Origin: Enchytraeus crypticus
Lineage: Eukaryota; Annelida; Clitellata; Enchytraeida; Enchytraeidae
Length of the DNA stretch: 64,000 nucleotides
NCBI GenBank assembly: GCA_905160935.1
Contig: CAJHZI010000436.1
Location: 1,067,001 to 1,131,000 of the forward strand
Reading direction: 5' to 3'
The position numbers and the translations under genes were made by a program. Below are positions 35,221-61,410 of the stretch, in pieces (the first letter of the stretch is position 1; each line of letters opens with the position of its first letter). The notes beneath the pieces were generated by a model. It made no database searches. It saw only the letters and a list, made by a program, of their open reading frames with translations, and was not told where the DNA came from.

Positions 35221-35439
35221 CCCTTGGCTTTCTTCCCTTATTCCTGCAACCTAAGTTTGAGTAATAATTGGAATAACGAAAGATGGTAGCAGTTCTGGTA
35301 AATACTGGTGATGTCTTTCTTATCGTCTCTAAATGTGTCTGTTAAATGTGTCTGTCATTTTCTTTGCTATTTTCTTTCAGTAACTTTGTGTAACTCCTTG
35401 TAGATATTTGCTCGGTAAAGTTCCGTTAGATCTGTAGAA

Positions 35440-48640
<13,201 letters not shown>

Positions 48641-49930
48641 GCGAGTGATGCTAGCAGAACCAGAACTTAAATTCCTTCTCTAATATTTTTATTCGCAGAC
48701 ATTTTCACTCATTCATCATATAACTAGTGTATTTCAGTTTTCACTCATCGACCATTGCTGTGAATATCTGTCTCTGAGTGAGAGTAATGTTTATAGAGAT
48801 CTGACGTCATTTTTCTCGATCCGTACCGGTGTGATAGACCTCATAGCGCTATGGCTTCTAATCAACACTCCCTCTTCTCCTCAGTGCACTGCCAAGTGGC
48901 AGGTCCCATGTACATAGTCATACTCAAAGTCTGCTTTCTCTCTCCATAAGAGCACTCCTTAGGTCAACAAGTTAATCCCTTCACAAAGTCTATGCCTTAT
49001 CCATACCATATGTAGCCTATAGCTTGGGAGAAGTATGGCTTCTGAGGTGGTTTCCCGTTGCCTTCCTCAATTAAATGAACTAATTACCATTTAATCCTGG
49101 GGGAAATATTTCATGGTGAGGTGGGTCCCCTCTTGCCATCCTCAGCTCCTGCCTTGGTCGCCTCTTACGTACACGCAGCAGATTGTTTGAGGTTGCCCTA
49201 CTCTGCGTAAGATGTAGCACTTTAATATTTATTAATAGCCATTGGAAGTTTCTTTACATGTCCGTCCCTGACATCATCCTTATTTGAGGAAACGGACGTT
49301 AAACCTTTATTATTATTATTATTATTCTGTTGAAACTTTATTTAGTACTGTTAGTAAATGAGAAATACTCAACACTTCGACTTGAAGTAAAAAAAATGGT
49401 CAGTTCTATTTGTGACTAAGCTCTTGCGTTAACAACAGCAATAAATTCATAATTTTACAACAATAATGACAACATGTTATAACAACAATATAGAAAGTCT
49501 TACAACAACAATGTAATCTATTCTTCATGTTTTGAGTCCATTTCTTGGTCTCAGGAGTGTGAGAGTGAGTTAACAACAATCACTTTGTATGTAATTACTA
49601 CTTCTAACAGACCAAATTTTGTAGAGCAGTTAAGAAAATGGACACAGAGGAATAATAGCTACGCAACTTCATTTAATTAATTTTTAAAAGGATAAATTAA
49701 AATCAACGATAGTGACTCATCAATAACAATCATTAATTCTAATTTTTTAAATTAAATTTGGGTTGCACAGCCAGTATTCTTTTTGAGTCCAATATTTTTC
49801 TTTCATTATAACGTCGGAGCAGCTCTTAACAATAGCAATGAATAGATAAATAGAAATCGCGATACTTATAATAAGCCTTCTAAAATCTAGTAGTATGTCT
49901 AAATCTACACAAAGCTAAGCATAACCGATG

Positions 49931-49982
<52 letters not shown>

Positions 49983-50418
49983 GGTTTAATTTCAAACGAT
50001 TACAACAGAAGTACAATCAGCTACAAATACAAAATGAATAGAACCATTGGAAGTAAATCATCCAATAGGTGCAGAAAATTGAAACACACATAATGAGTGA
50101 TGCAATTAAAACAAGCCCAAGAATAACTCTAAGTGTAACCGGTGTAGATAAATCTGGCTACAAACCATTGGCAATAACTCTCTATCGGCTAGTACAGGCT
50201 GTCCCTGACATAATTTAAGTATATAATAGAAATGTAATTATTGTAATTAAGTAGTAATAAAAATAGTATATAATTATAGAATTACTTTAAACATAATTTA
50301 TTAATTGCATTCTTTCAAATTGTAATAGCGAGGCGGCTTACTATGTATTGGGAAGCGATAAGCCAAGTGTGACCCGGCGCCTATAAACACGCGATCCCAG
50401 TCAAGTCAACAGTGAATT

Positions 50419-50458
<40 letters not shown>

Positions 50459-52960
50459 ACTATGTTTAAATAAGTTGAATTGAAAACAAGAAATAGCATT
50501 TACAGTTATATATTTTCAAAAGTAAATTATATTTAGTAAAAAATACTTTAAAAAATTACAATACAAAATACAAAAAATTTATAAAATTAAAGCGAATTTA
50601 TAATAATAATAACAACAATTAGAGTGCTATAGCCAAAAAGAAGGTCAAAAACCGGTGCAAATTCCAAAATCCAGAAAATCAGTCCAAAGTAAAGGGAATT
50701 AAAGAAAAGGAGGTTTAGGCGCAGGTCGCTGCTCATGGACACTGGATGAAAAAGAGAGATGGAAAAGATAGGTCTTCAACTGCCTATGGAACTGCTCATA
50801 GGAAAGCAAAGGCCGATGTGATCCAAATGAAGTATAAAATAATAAAAAACATACGATCCCAGTCAAGTCAACAGTAAATTCAAAACAAGATGAAATGACA
50901 ACAAGAAATAGCCTTTAATGTTACATATTTTTTAAAGTAAATTATATTTTGTTAAAAAATTTAAAAACTATTTCTGAGGTGGTTTCCTTTTGTTTTCCTA
51001 AATGTTTGCTCATTTGCTCTTGCAAAACGTGCAGTTAACGGTTAGTCTATTCTTTGTTTCTCAACGTCATTAGATTAGACTACTGTAACTATCTTTATTC
51101 TCTTCAGATTTATGTTAATGCTACACGCAGTTGATGTATAATAAATATGCGATAATTTATACATATTTTTCACAGAAAGTCAGCATATTTTTTGCATTAT
51201 TTCAACACACGACACATAGTCTCAGAATATAAAACAATGAGGAATACTCGTAAAGACATACAGAATAAATTTCTCAATGATTAACCCATGACTAGTGCAT
51301 AGCATGCAGAGAATGATAAATATTTTCAACAAATGAGTCAAAGACAACCGTAGCAAAATTGACAAGATCTTATAACATAACATTACATTACAGAATCAGG
51401 AAGCAATTATAAGCTTGTTTAAGACTCATGTTTACACTAAACGTTGATCTAAAAAACGTTTTACGTTTATACTAAACGTTGATCTAAAAAACGCCAACTC
51501 CATAAAAAATGTGTCTCATTTCAAAGAGCAATTCTAACTAAAATGATATCGTAAAATAGCTGTGGAATATTCAGCCTGACATCAGTTTTCTAACTTAAAT
51601 AAAACACTATGCAATGCTGACTCAATAGACAACAATGAATCTTTCAATTAGTATAAAAAACAAGTAAGTTTATAACAACGACACGGAAAAACAAGTAAGT
51701 TTATAACAACGACACGGAAAAACAAGTAAGTTTATAACAACGACACGGTTATAAATATAAAGTTAACGTAAATAACAAATAAAATATTATTTAATTAAAT
51801 TTAACAAAGACAACAAGGCGTAATAAAACGATAATACTACTAAACTTCAGGACATATTACTTGCACTATAATGGAATTTTCTAGTAGAAAAGCTCATCCG
51901 ATTTCACACAGACTTATAAAACCTGTTAATTAACTCCAATCAACCGATCAATGAGTATATATAACTTCAGTTTCTCTTTAGAAAGAAACGTCAGGGACGT
52001 CTCAAACAACAAATCTCTAAATAAATAGAAATAAAATAAATACAAAATTAGCCCGCACATCAGTGTTAATCACTGAATGGTTTTAAGATTATAAAAACCA
52101 TTTGAATTGATTGGTAATGAAGCAAAGTAAGAGAATGCAAACCAAGGTCCCTCTATATAGCCTCAATATATTGCCTCTACACTGCCCTTAAATAGCCTCT
52201 ATATAGCCTCTACATAGCCTCTACATAGCCTCTATATTGCCTCTATGTAGCCTCTATATAGCCTCTATATAGCCTCTATATAACCTCAATATTGCCTCTA
52301 CATTGCCTCTAAATAGCCTCTATATAGCCTCTACATAGCCTCTATATAGCCTCCATATTGCCTCTATGTAGACTCTATATAGCCTCTATATAGCCTCTAT
52401 ATAACCTCTATATAGCCTCTATATAGAGCAGCGTTTACTATACTAGAAAAACCTGACTGTTAGCATTTAGTAGATGGTCATGTATGGAATCTGCCTATAG
52501 AATGTAATACAAAAAGGCTACTATCTAGAATGTAATACAAAATGGCTACAGAGAAGCTACAGATAATACTAAAACACGCAACTACACGTCTTTATAAAAT
52601 AACCACATCTATATATCACAACAATGAGACAACAAGAGAGAGCTAAACATGTCTGCAATGATATCAAGCACTATAAAACTAGACAACCATTAATCAAAGA
52701 ACACTAACTGTAGATACTTACAGGCTGAATACTATAACAACATAAATATGTACGATAAAGATTTAAAAAAGTTCCAAAAGATTCCAAATTGCATTAAAAT
52801 TGACAAGTTTGACAAAAAATTTAATTTACGATAATTAAATTAGTGCCCGTTAATGTTATCCAATTTCGCAGCAAATAACAAGGTCTAGTTTAATGAGTAT
52901 ATCCAGTGTCAAAAGCGCATCAGTAACAACATTAAGCAGTCTTACACGTGAAGCAGCTAC
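48641..52960. other. RTCB 3' flank and intergenic DNA, no gene seen
   Basis: Contains family F (48884-49140), a family C end (49262-49326), (GA)n at 49940-49979 and 50424-50453, the inverted partner of the 20690 repeat (49985-50130), a family G copy (50605-50697, -), three 28-bp units AACAAGTAAGTTTATAACAA at 51660-51748, and the minisatellite at 52155. No exon recognised. Confidence 0.5.
52155..52428. repeat. ~11-12-bp minisatellite
   Basis: About 24 units of TAGCCTCTATA with ATTGCCTCTAC and CATAGCC variants. Confidence 0.92.
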
Positions 52961-52961
52961 A

Positions 52962-53284
52962 TCATCATCTTTATCATCATCATCATCTTCATTATTATCA
53001 TCATCAGCATCCCTTAATCCCAGTTCAACTAGGGTCAGGATAAACCCGGATTTATGCATCACCTTACCTTTTCCCATCGTAGATTTAATCAATCTACCCT
53101 GACCACTTTTGATCACCTGACCGGCTTTCGTTTAGGGCCTTACTTCTCCTCAGCACATTTCTTTTGCAGATTGATGATTGGGTGAATTGATCTGCAGTGA
53201 TGTGTGCTGTGGGGACGTCCCTGAAATCATCCCTGGATGAAGAAATGGACATTAAACCTTTATTAATATTATTATTATTATTAT
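52962..53284. repeat. Family D 3' end joined to a family C copy
   Basis: CATCATCATCTTC and CCCAGTTCAACTAGGGTCAGG (D, minus), then ACCACTTTTGATCACCTGACC to GGACATTAAACCTTTATTAA (C, plus). In both 43900 and here the C body begins with a similar TGACC...GATCACC stretch. Confidence 0.65.
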
Positions 53285-53537
53285 CATTCTGGGTTTTGAT
53301 ACACAGAAGGCTTTGAATTGCTTCCCAGCTACTCGAGATAGTCTAGTTTAAAACAGCCGTGAAAGAGAATAGCGTAAAGTCTATCAAAGATGATGGAAAT
53401 CCTCCGCTAATGTAAATATTTTTTACCAGATTGTTATCATACGTTGCTCTGAAAAATACTTCCACAGCGTTTAATATCAGCACCAGAGGGTCAGAAGGTC
53501 ACCTGGTCTAATTATAATTATTTATAGGTATCAACAC

Positions 53538-56500
53538 CTAAGCAAGGCACTTAACGATATCACACAGATCTTGAATACAACGATACGCAATGACACCTCT
53601 GCTATTACTCCAACGCTCCAAACCCTCTATCTCATTCTCTCTATTGTACACTATCTGACAACCTTTAGCAAGCCGTGCCAAATCATCCATGCCCCAGCCT
53701 GACTCTAACTCTTTCACCTGGTCAAAGATCTGTCCATAGTCGACCACCCCGCCGCCAAGTGACAGAAGTATGGCGTGAGGGGCACACGTGTCCCATTTAA
53801 ACGTGGTACCCTTGCTAAGAACATACCCACAAACCAGTCCATCCAAGACATTCAGGATCTTATATCCTGCACCGGCTGCATAGATCAGCTGGTAGCTCAC
53901 TCGCAGTCGTTGCTGGATCGATTCTCGCTCGCTGGAGCTGAGCACGACAGACCTAGAGGTCACGGGTAGCTCAGGGCGCTCATCAGCAGGGAGGTGTAGA
54001 GGTCCGTGACACAAATGCGAGTCCATAGAGACACCCCATACACTTCTGCCTGTCCATCTGGAAAATCAATCAATCAATCGATAAGAATTTGAGAAAAGCA
54101 TTAAAAATATCTACTATTACTTCATAGTTACGACTCTTATTATGCTTTCTAATCAAATACAATAAATCACCTACAGTAATTTCATGGCATGTCATGTGAT
54201 CATCCTGGGGCTGGTTCCAGCCAAAGATTTCTCTATGATGTTCTTCCACAAAACTCTATTCTTTGCCATTTCCTCGATTTTCATTCTTTTTCTTTCTTCT
54301 GTTCTTCCATAAATGCTAACTCCAGCAGCCTTCAAGTCTTCTTCGAGCTTATTATTGCACGATATATTTAGTATTTCTCAAATTTGACTTATAATTACAC
54401 ATCATACAATGAAATAATTAATCATAACCCCGTACATTTCTGCCGGTCCACCTGGTAAACAGCAGAGTTTAACAATATCTACAATCATAGTTGTGACTCT
54501 TGTTGTATATGCTAATCAAATACAACAAATGACTAATCTTACAATACTTCTTCTTCTTCTTCTTTTCTCTGCGTAACGTCACTTTGTGGACACCAGAGCA
54601 GCCTCATTTACCATCTGTCTCCACTGATACCGGTCCTAGGCAAGATCATGCACATCACTCTGTGCTAGGTTATATTTAGTGTCTATTTGTTCTACACTGT
54701 GTTTTTTATAACTGATACCCCAAATTATTTGCACAATAAAGTCGTAAGGAGTTGACCGAGGTTCTTAAAATTTACGGCACTTGACCAGCAGCCAATTCTA
54801 CAAAACAAAGAGAAATTTCGTTTGAATATCTTTAATAACATGAAAGTTTTAGTTTCACGAATATGAGTGAGGTCAGATAAGATATTTCCAATACAGGATT
54901 ACGGGCGTGTTACATTTGGCGCAGATTATCTCTATAAAAATACTAGCTAACACGCAATATAAAATTTCTGCTAATACTATTTTGAAGAGCAATCATTTCC
55001 TTTCAAAACGACGTAAAATAAGCGCTGATACGTTCTTACTTGGCAAAGTTATTGAACGTTTTATGCATGCATTGCATGAAGAGAATAACCGAATAGTTAT
55101 TTTAACTGTGGCGCTAGAGGACGCCGCAGCCACTGGCAGTTGTACCCAGATATGCAAAGCATGCATTAAACGTTCAATAACTCTGTCAATTAAGAACATA
55201 TCAGCACGTATTTTACGTCATTTTGCAAAGAAGTGATTGCTCTTCAAAATAGCATTAGCTGAAATTTTGTGACGCGTTCGCTATTATTTTTATAGCGATA
55301 ATTTTACGCTGCACGTAACACGCCTGTAATCCTGTACTGGAAATATCTTATCTGACCCCACTGCTATTCGTAAAACTATAACTTTCATGGTATAAAAGAT
55401 ATTAAAACTGAATTTCTATCTGTTTTGTAGAATTGGCTGCTGGTCAAGTGCTGTAAATTTCAAGAACATCGGTCAACTTCTTACGACTTTATTGGTAAAA
55501 TAATTTGGGATATCAGTTATCAAAAACACAGTGTATATCTTTATTATACTGTTTTATTAAAGTATATTCATTTCCCATACCTAGTTTCATTTTATTATTT
55601 TTTATTCTATAATTTAGAGCTTTTCTTACTGGAGTATTTTCATCCAATCTTAGCATATGTCCAATCCAACTGAGTCTTTTGAATTTTATTAATTCACTCC
55701 AGGGTTTTTCTTGTGTTCTGTCATATAGATCCGTATTGCTAATTATGTGTGGATATTTTATGTTTAATATGATTCTCAATAGTTTTCTTTGAAATATATC
55801 TATATTACTTTCCATGCATTTGGTTATTATCTATAATTCACTATTATATATAAAGATAGGTTTGATATATATATTAAATATTTTAATTCTTATTTTAAAG
55901 CTTAATTTTTTCATTTCCTAGCTTAGATTTATTTTTTATTAAATGCCATCATTGTTAATTTTTTCCTTTGATTTAAATCTTTTTCTGATTCTAGAATACT
56001 ACCTAAGTATTTAGTATTTTGCCATTGCATATCATCTATTGTGTTTGGTATAATTATTTTCTCTGTTTTATCTTTGTTTATCTGTAAATCTCTCCGTTTT
56101 AATTACTACTACTGCACCCTGCACAACGTCACTCGGTGGATACCAGAGCAGCCTCCTCAACCCTCTGCCTCCACTTATCACGATCCTGTGCAAGTCATAA
56201 ATATCACCCTGCGTAAGACTGAATTTAGTATCCAATTGACGTATATCATTATTATATTGTTTAATTAAAGTGTATTTATTTCCCATTCCTACCCTCATTT
56301 TATTATTACGAAGTCTATATTTTAAAGCTGCTCCAATTGGAGTATTTTCATTCAGTCTTAGCAAATGTCCAATAATACAATAATAGTATGATAAATTTAG
56401 TATTTTTCAAATTTGACTTATAATTACACGCCATACAATGAAACAGTTAATCATAACACGACAGCACAATGAAAAATAAAGCAGATTAACCACGACCATT

Positions 56501-59500
56501 ATATACTGACCTATTGCATGACTCATCAAGGCTGACAAAAGGCTGGTTGACCACGCCTACTATTGGTAGCCCAGAGTCAAGCCTATAGGCGCCGATGATA
56601 ACAACAACACACCTCAGCCCCTCTGAGTGCACCCCTGCCTCTGATACCCCCTCCATCCCACCCTGAATGTACTGAGCTGTCGAGTCTATAGCAATCAATC
56701 AATCAATCAATCATTCAGTCAATCAATCAATCAATGTGTGCTCCGTACCCCTCCATCCCTCTCAGAATGTACCGAGCTGTCGAGTCTACAGCAATCAATC
56801 AATCAATCAATCCTCTGGTCAGTCAATAAATCAATCAATCAATCAATCCTCTGGTCAGTCAATAAACCAATCAATCATTCAATCAATCTGCTAGTCAGTC
56901 AATAAATCATTCAGTCAGTCAATCAATCAATCAATCAGTTTTTTATAAGCAACAGAGTTTTTTTATAAGCAACAGACAGCTAGTCCCAACAGTGACTCAT
57001 TGAATGTACGAATGTTATTCTGTCTTGCACCAAGAAATGAGAGAAAATTTATTTTGCTGCTCATCATTTCTCAATTTACTATCAGTCAAATGAAAATGTT
57101 TTTATATTAATGCTTTTCAGATTTAATTAAATATCATCTGCTTGCCTTGTTTTGAGGATGGAATGTGTTTGGTGAAAGATCTCAATTGATTGGTGAAAGT
57201 ATCTCTATAACAAAATCTTTCGGGAGAGACGTTGCACGATTAAGTAATCATGTAGACAAATACCCAGCATTTGTAGACAAATTAAATATATAATTATTCT
57301 GATATTTCTAGATATTGTGTGGACTTTTAGGTAAACATATAAGTATAAAGAAGATATGAAACACCTCTATTTGTAAAAAATAGAGTATTCCTAAGTAATT
57401 TTTTGGTTAATAATAACACACATTATAGTGAAATGATCATCTATGTTGATATCTATCACTTTTAATACCGCATGTTAAATCCGTTAGGCAATATAAACCA
57501 TTTTCCGTATAACCAGTCCAGTGAATGTCCGAGATTTTACTCTCAGATCGGCGCGGCTGGGATTCGAACCCACGAGGGTTCAATTCACCTCAGGATCTGT
57601 CATTTAAAACTTCATGACGTTACCCCTACGCTATTGAGACATTCTAGGTTTCCAGACTCCAGAGCAAAATTGAATTGCTAGCCGAATACAGAAGTACCAC
57701 AGCGCAATGCACATTGAAAAGACCTTCCAGCGACACAAAAAATGTATTATGACCAAAAATCGAGTTATGACTGTCTTGCAATAAGCCGATGATATTTTCT
57801 CTTGAAATATACAGAAAATAATTATATAGCTACTTCTTTATTCGTCAACATATGACAGGAAGAAAAATAACAGCAAACAAATCAAACAGTATAAACAGAA
57901 TTATAATATAAAATAATATTCAAATACCCATGTTCTTACTAATCTGTAAGAAAGAGTAACTAAAATAACAAATTACAAACAATAAAATACCTTTATAACT
58001 AACCAATTGGATCAATCCATATCCCAACGTCCCCCTCGGCAATTTCAACATCAGGAATATTCCCTAGCTCCTGATTGGTCAGGTTAGGCATTTCCCTGTG
58101 AACAACTTCAGCCAATATGGATGCAGCCTTTGCATTACCATCAAGAACTTTACCTGAGCACCAATCAGTCATCCAATTATGAAAATCATTCAGTAAATAT
58201 CCCAGCCTGTTAGTACTACACATGTATTAGTCAAAGATCATCATCATCATCAACATCTTCCCTTCATCATCACCAACATCTTCCTTTCATCATCATCATC
58301 ATCAACATCTTCCCATCATCATCATCGTCATCTTCATCATCATCATCATCATCTTCCCTTGAATCCCAATTTAACTAGTGTCGGGATACGAATAGACTGT
58401 CTCAAATCCTCTCCGTCCTATATCATATCATCAGTCAATCCCCTATTTGAGACTCCCCTGGTGAGTGCCAAGGCTTCAGAAATTGCTACAAAAATTTAAA
58501 TGAGTGGAAAAGTATTTTTCAAAGATAAATTAAATTTATGAAAGGTATATGTATTTGTCATTCTTAGTAGCTGCTACTGACCGTAATACCTCACGGAGCA
58601 TAATTATTAATCTCAGAATTATAATTAAAAATTAATTAAATAATTTAACAATGTGTGACATTATAAAAACATATATTAAGTTAATGTGTCCAATACACAG
58701 ATTTAGTACTACGCGATGCCAAAGGTCTAAATGAGATGCAATGGACATGCAAACGGAATGTTAAATCAATGAAAATCTTACAAAATATTTTTAAAATATT
58801 ATGCAGAGATTCTGAAAGTCACACATGTGCAAATCGTAATTAACATGAAATTGTAGCAATTGTAAACCCGCAGCGTTTTGCTGCGGGTTTACAATTGCTA
58901 AACAACTGCTAAACCTTAAGTCTTCAACCATCATACGTATTATGTCTTTGACTTAACTTGTTCACTTATTGTTACTAATAACTCAACTTATTGTGAGTTA
59001 GACACAGAAAATTTGTAATTATCAGAGGAAAATAAATTAAATTACATATTTATTAATAATAATAATAATAAAGGTTTAACATCCATTTCCTCATCCAAGG
59101 ATGATGTCAGGGACGATTTACTAAATTATCTAAAGTTACTAGAATACAGTAAATTTTTTAATAAGCTAAAGTCAAAACTCAACCTAGCAGATCGGCCGTT
59201 TTGTTCTCGCTCTCTTGCACACAGATGGTCACTTCTTCGCCGAGAGTATTCATAAAATGATTGCTTTCCTCTCCGTCAATTCTCTCTCTCAGTCCAGTGA
59301 ACTGCAACAATATATTCTATAGTTTAACACGACGAAGTATCTATCTACTTGCTAAAATTATAGATAGGTTGAGCTGTTAGAGTTAGATAAAGCTGTTTAA
59401 GACGACAAAGACAACAATAATTAGTCCCGCTGTCGTTAATGACTACATCGAGCACTACTGAACTAAATCCAAATCCAAAAATCACTTCAAAAATATGAAA

Positions 59501-60381
59501 TAAAAGAAAAAGACGTTTCCCATGCTGGTCATAAATCATTTGGCACTAGATCATTACACCATGTACTGTATCGTTTTTCTAAGGGTTTTAATGATTTTTT
59601 AACATTTGATATGCAGACTCCCTGGATTAGAGTTCTAGCTGGTTTAGTTCTTGATTAGTTTCTGTTCATCGATTCTACTTTTAATCTAAGCTGCAGATAT
59701 TGATCCAGTTACAATAACTAGATATACTGTCTATACAAGTAATTAAAATATAGATAGTTGTTCAACATTTATTCCTACAAAAATTGAAATTTAATAATGA
59801 AGAGGCGTTACCAACCTAATATGAATAATTCAACTGATTGACATAAAAATTAAAATTAACTTTAAGACAAAATTGCAATATCAGACAATTAAATACTTTA
59901 ATAATAATAATAACAACAACAATTAGAGTGCTACAGTCATCAATGACAAAAACGAGCACTATTGAGACAAAATCAAGCCGGCGAGCAAAAAGAAGGTCCA
60001 AAAACGGTGCAAATTCCAAAATCCAGATAATCAGTCCAACATTTAATTATTTAACTTAACTTAATTATACTGGTTCAGGAAGTCGTTAAGACTTGCAACA
60101 CCAATATTTTTAATCACGTATAAGCAAATTTTCACTTTCTACTAAATCTGTAGATCAGAAATTATTTTTACCTTCGATCCCACATCATTTCTAACGGTCT
60201 CTTGCACCAGTACATCTGCGAGCGTTTTGAAATCATGAACGAATCTTTTATTCTGCTCCTCGCCCTTCTTCTCTTCTACCAGTAGTTCAAACAGAGCCTG
60301 CTCTGACCGCACAGTACGAGCTAGATCCGCAGCCTTCTCTGAAACCTTCAACAACTCCGATACTAGATCAACCAAACGCAT
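53538..60381 (-). CDS. INPP1: Inositol polyphosphate 1-phosphatase, 5 exons, 390 aa
   Basis: Exons on the minus strand in order: 60381-60172, 59301-59184, 58153-58004, 56685-56511, 54057-53538. All GT-AG, phases agree, 1173 nt including TAA. The family is a Li+-sensitive, Mg2+-dependent enzyme that removes the 1-phosphate from Ins(1,4)P2 and Ins(1,3,4)P3. Visible motifs: GEESN in exon 2, WIDPIDST split across exons 3 and 4 (metal-binding DPIDST), VVNQPFVS in exon 4, and in exon 5 AAGAGYK and WDTCAPHAI, the second metal-site motif WDxCAxHA. Human INPP1 is 399 aa. The start is the first ATG of an open frame and gives MRLVDLVSELLKVSEKAADL, matching the expected N-terminal helix. Intron 4 holds LINE remains and a foldback element; exon 4 has a copied head. 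Convergent with RTCB. Confidence 0.96.
54058..54085. repeat. (TTGA)n (sense) before the INPP1 exon 5 acceptor
   Basis: AATCAATCAATCAATCGAT on the plus strand is TGATTGATTG in INPP1 sense, next to the acceptor TTTCCAG. Confidence 0.8.
54560..56110 (-). mobile_element. LINE fragment (type 1), interrupted by a foldback element
   Basis: Minus-strand translation gives MQWQNTKYLGSILESEKDLN, then MESNIDIFQRKLLRIILNIK, WSELIKFKRLSWIGHMLRLD and YTLIKQYNKDI, the FQRRLLR...W..R.RRLRWLGHxLR C-terminal region common in RTE/jockey-type LINEs. The frame breaks at 55534 and resumes at 54692 as EQIDTKYNLAQSDVHDLA. In between lies the 839-bp foldback element. The LINE itself has frame breaks and is dead. Confidence 0.85.
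54695..55533. mobile_element. 839-bp foldback / MITE-like element with TA target duplication
   Basis: Both ends read inwards CACTGTGTTTTT(T/G)ATAACTG and the two arms match for about 385 bp each, leaving a ~75-bp centre near 55080-55155. TA lies on each side (54693-54694 and 55534-55535). The frame of the host LINE is restored if the element and one TA are removed. TA duplication and CACTG-type ends fit the Tc1/mariner superfamily (inference). There is no transposase; the open frames on both strands are arm translations. Confidence 0.92.
56105..56385 (-). mobile_element. Second LINE fragment of type 1
   Basis: MLRLNENTPIGAALKYRLRN, YTLIKQYNNDIRQLDTKFSL, TQGDIYDL. Same C-terminal region as the LINE at 54560 but uninterrupted, which allowed the insertion site there to be read. 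Confidence 0.85.
56690..56940 (-). repeat. (TTGA)n (sense) with a copied head of INPP1 exon 4
   Basis: In INPP1 sense: TTGA tract, acceptor CTGTAG at ~56787, ~50-bp copy of the exon head (ACTCGACAGCTCGGTACATT..., 56735-56785), another TTGA tract, then the real acceptor CTATAG and exon at 56685. Confidence 0.9.
57422..57645 (-). mobile_element. SINE-A copy 7
   Basis: Minus strand with GGGATTCGAACCCACGAGGG and TACCCCTACGCTATTGAGAC. In INPP1 intron 3. Confidence 0.88.
58240..58500 (-). repeat. Interspersed repeat family D with expanded CATCAT tail
   Basis: CATCATCATC/CCTTCATCATCACC repeats, CTTGAATCCCAATTTAACT, GGGATACGAATAGACTGTC, ATATCATCAGTCAATCCCC, CCAAGGCTTCAGAAATTGC. Confidence 0.75.
58854..58900. 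repeat. Perfect inverted repeat, 21-bp arms and 5-nt loop
   Basis: Arms TAGCAATTGTAAACCCGCAG(C) with loop GTTTT, perfect match, GC-rich at the loop. In INPP1 intron 2. Confidence 0.95.
59881..60040 (-). repeat. Interspersed repeat family G
   Basis: AGAGTGCTACAGTCATCAAT, CAAAATCAAGCCGGCGAGC, CGGTGCAAATTCCAAAATCC. In INPP1 intron 1. Confidence 0.75.
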
Positions 60382-60703
60382 TCTAATATTTAGACTTCTA
60401 TATATTATATTCTTATTATATATACTATATTATTAGACTATATACTATATTGTAATACACTAGATTAGCGTGAAATTGCTTAATTATAATCAGTAAATTT
60501 CCTAATTAAGAGAATTTCTAAAAACAAAATAAAAATATAAAACAAATGTCAGTATTTCGTATTTCATTTGCTGATTTTATTTACAAACATTTCAAGTCTA
60601 TCAATAGCTAGAGCAACAGATCTGTCATTTTAGAAAGTTTAATCAGACTTCAGATTAGCATTTAAATTAGTTATTTTACAATTTAAAAAAATTTAAAAAA
60701 GTA

Positions 60704-60910
60704 TTGATGTTGATATCTATCACTTTTTACTACTACATTTTTAATCCGTTAGGCAATATAAACCATTTTCCGTATAACCAGTCCAGTGAATGTCCGAGAC
60801 TTTACTCTCAGATCAGCGCGGCTGGGATTCGAACCCACGAGGTTTCAATTTCACCTCAGAATCTGTCATTTAAAACTTCATGACGTTACCCCTACGCTAT
60901 TAAGACATTC
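60704..60910 (-). mobile_element. SINE-A copy 8
   Basis: Minus strand with GGGATTCGAACCCACGAGG and TACCCCTACGCTATTAAGAC, about 320 bp upstream of INPP1. Confidence 0.88.
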
Positions 60911-61079
60911 GAATTTAATATAACGTCAGTGAAAATATTGCACTGTACATCTATTTGCATTTCTATATGAAATAAAATAAACGCACGAGCTGGCGCATAA
61001 CACTTTTAAAGAATAAAGAGCCAGATAAATTAAAAAATTAGGCGATAGACAAACAATTAGTCATAGACAACCCTTGAAA

Positions 61080-61410
61080 TCAGGAAAATTAGAGGTTATC
61101 TTACAGAGGTTGATAAAATAATGCATGGCTTACCGACTTATAGAGCAACAGATGTCTTCAAATTCTCCAATAGTGATTTAAGAGATCACATAGCTATAAT
61201 TAAATTGTTTAAGCCTAGTGTAAGGACAGACTTCCGAAAGTTTAAGCCTAGGTAAGGACAGACTTCCGAAAGTTTTCTTTTTCTCAAAGGGTGATTGATA
61301 GGTGAAATTCTTTGAGTGAGCAGGTTGTGAAAGCGGTGTCGATGAATAGTTTTAAAAATAAGCTGGATGTTGTAATCATTTTTGACTGGGGATTGAAATA
61401 AGCCTTTAGC
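61080..61410 (+). mobile_element. LINE 3' coding end fragment (type 2)
   Basis: LTEVDKIMHGLPTYRATDVF, SDLRDHIAIIKLFKPS, then FSFSQRVIDR, stop (TGG to TGA), NSLSEQVVKAV, NSFKNKLDVV and WGLK stop. A ~40-bp direct repeat (GGACAGACTTCCGAAAGTTT) is at 61220-61275. Same family as 35088. Confidence 0.8.

Noticed and set aside
54907-55236. 109-codon plus frame and its minus-strand mirror (ISADTFL / VIERFMHAL)
   Set aside because: Translations of the two arms of the foldback element; the near-identical peptides on both strands show the inverted repeat.
55513-55815. 100-codon minus frame as an independent gene
   Set aside because: C-terminal part of a LINE reverse-transcriptase ORF, ended by the foldback insertion.
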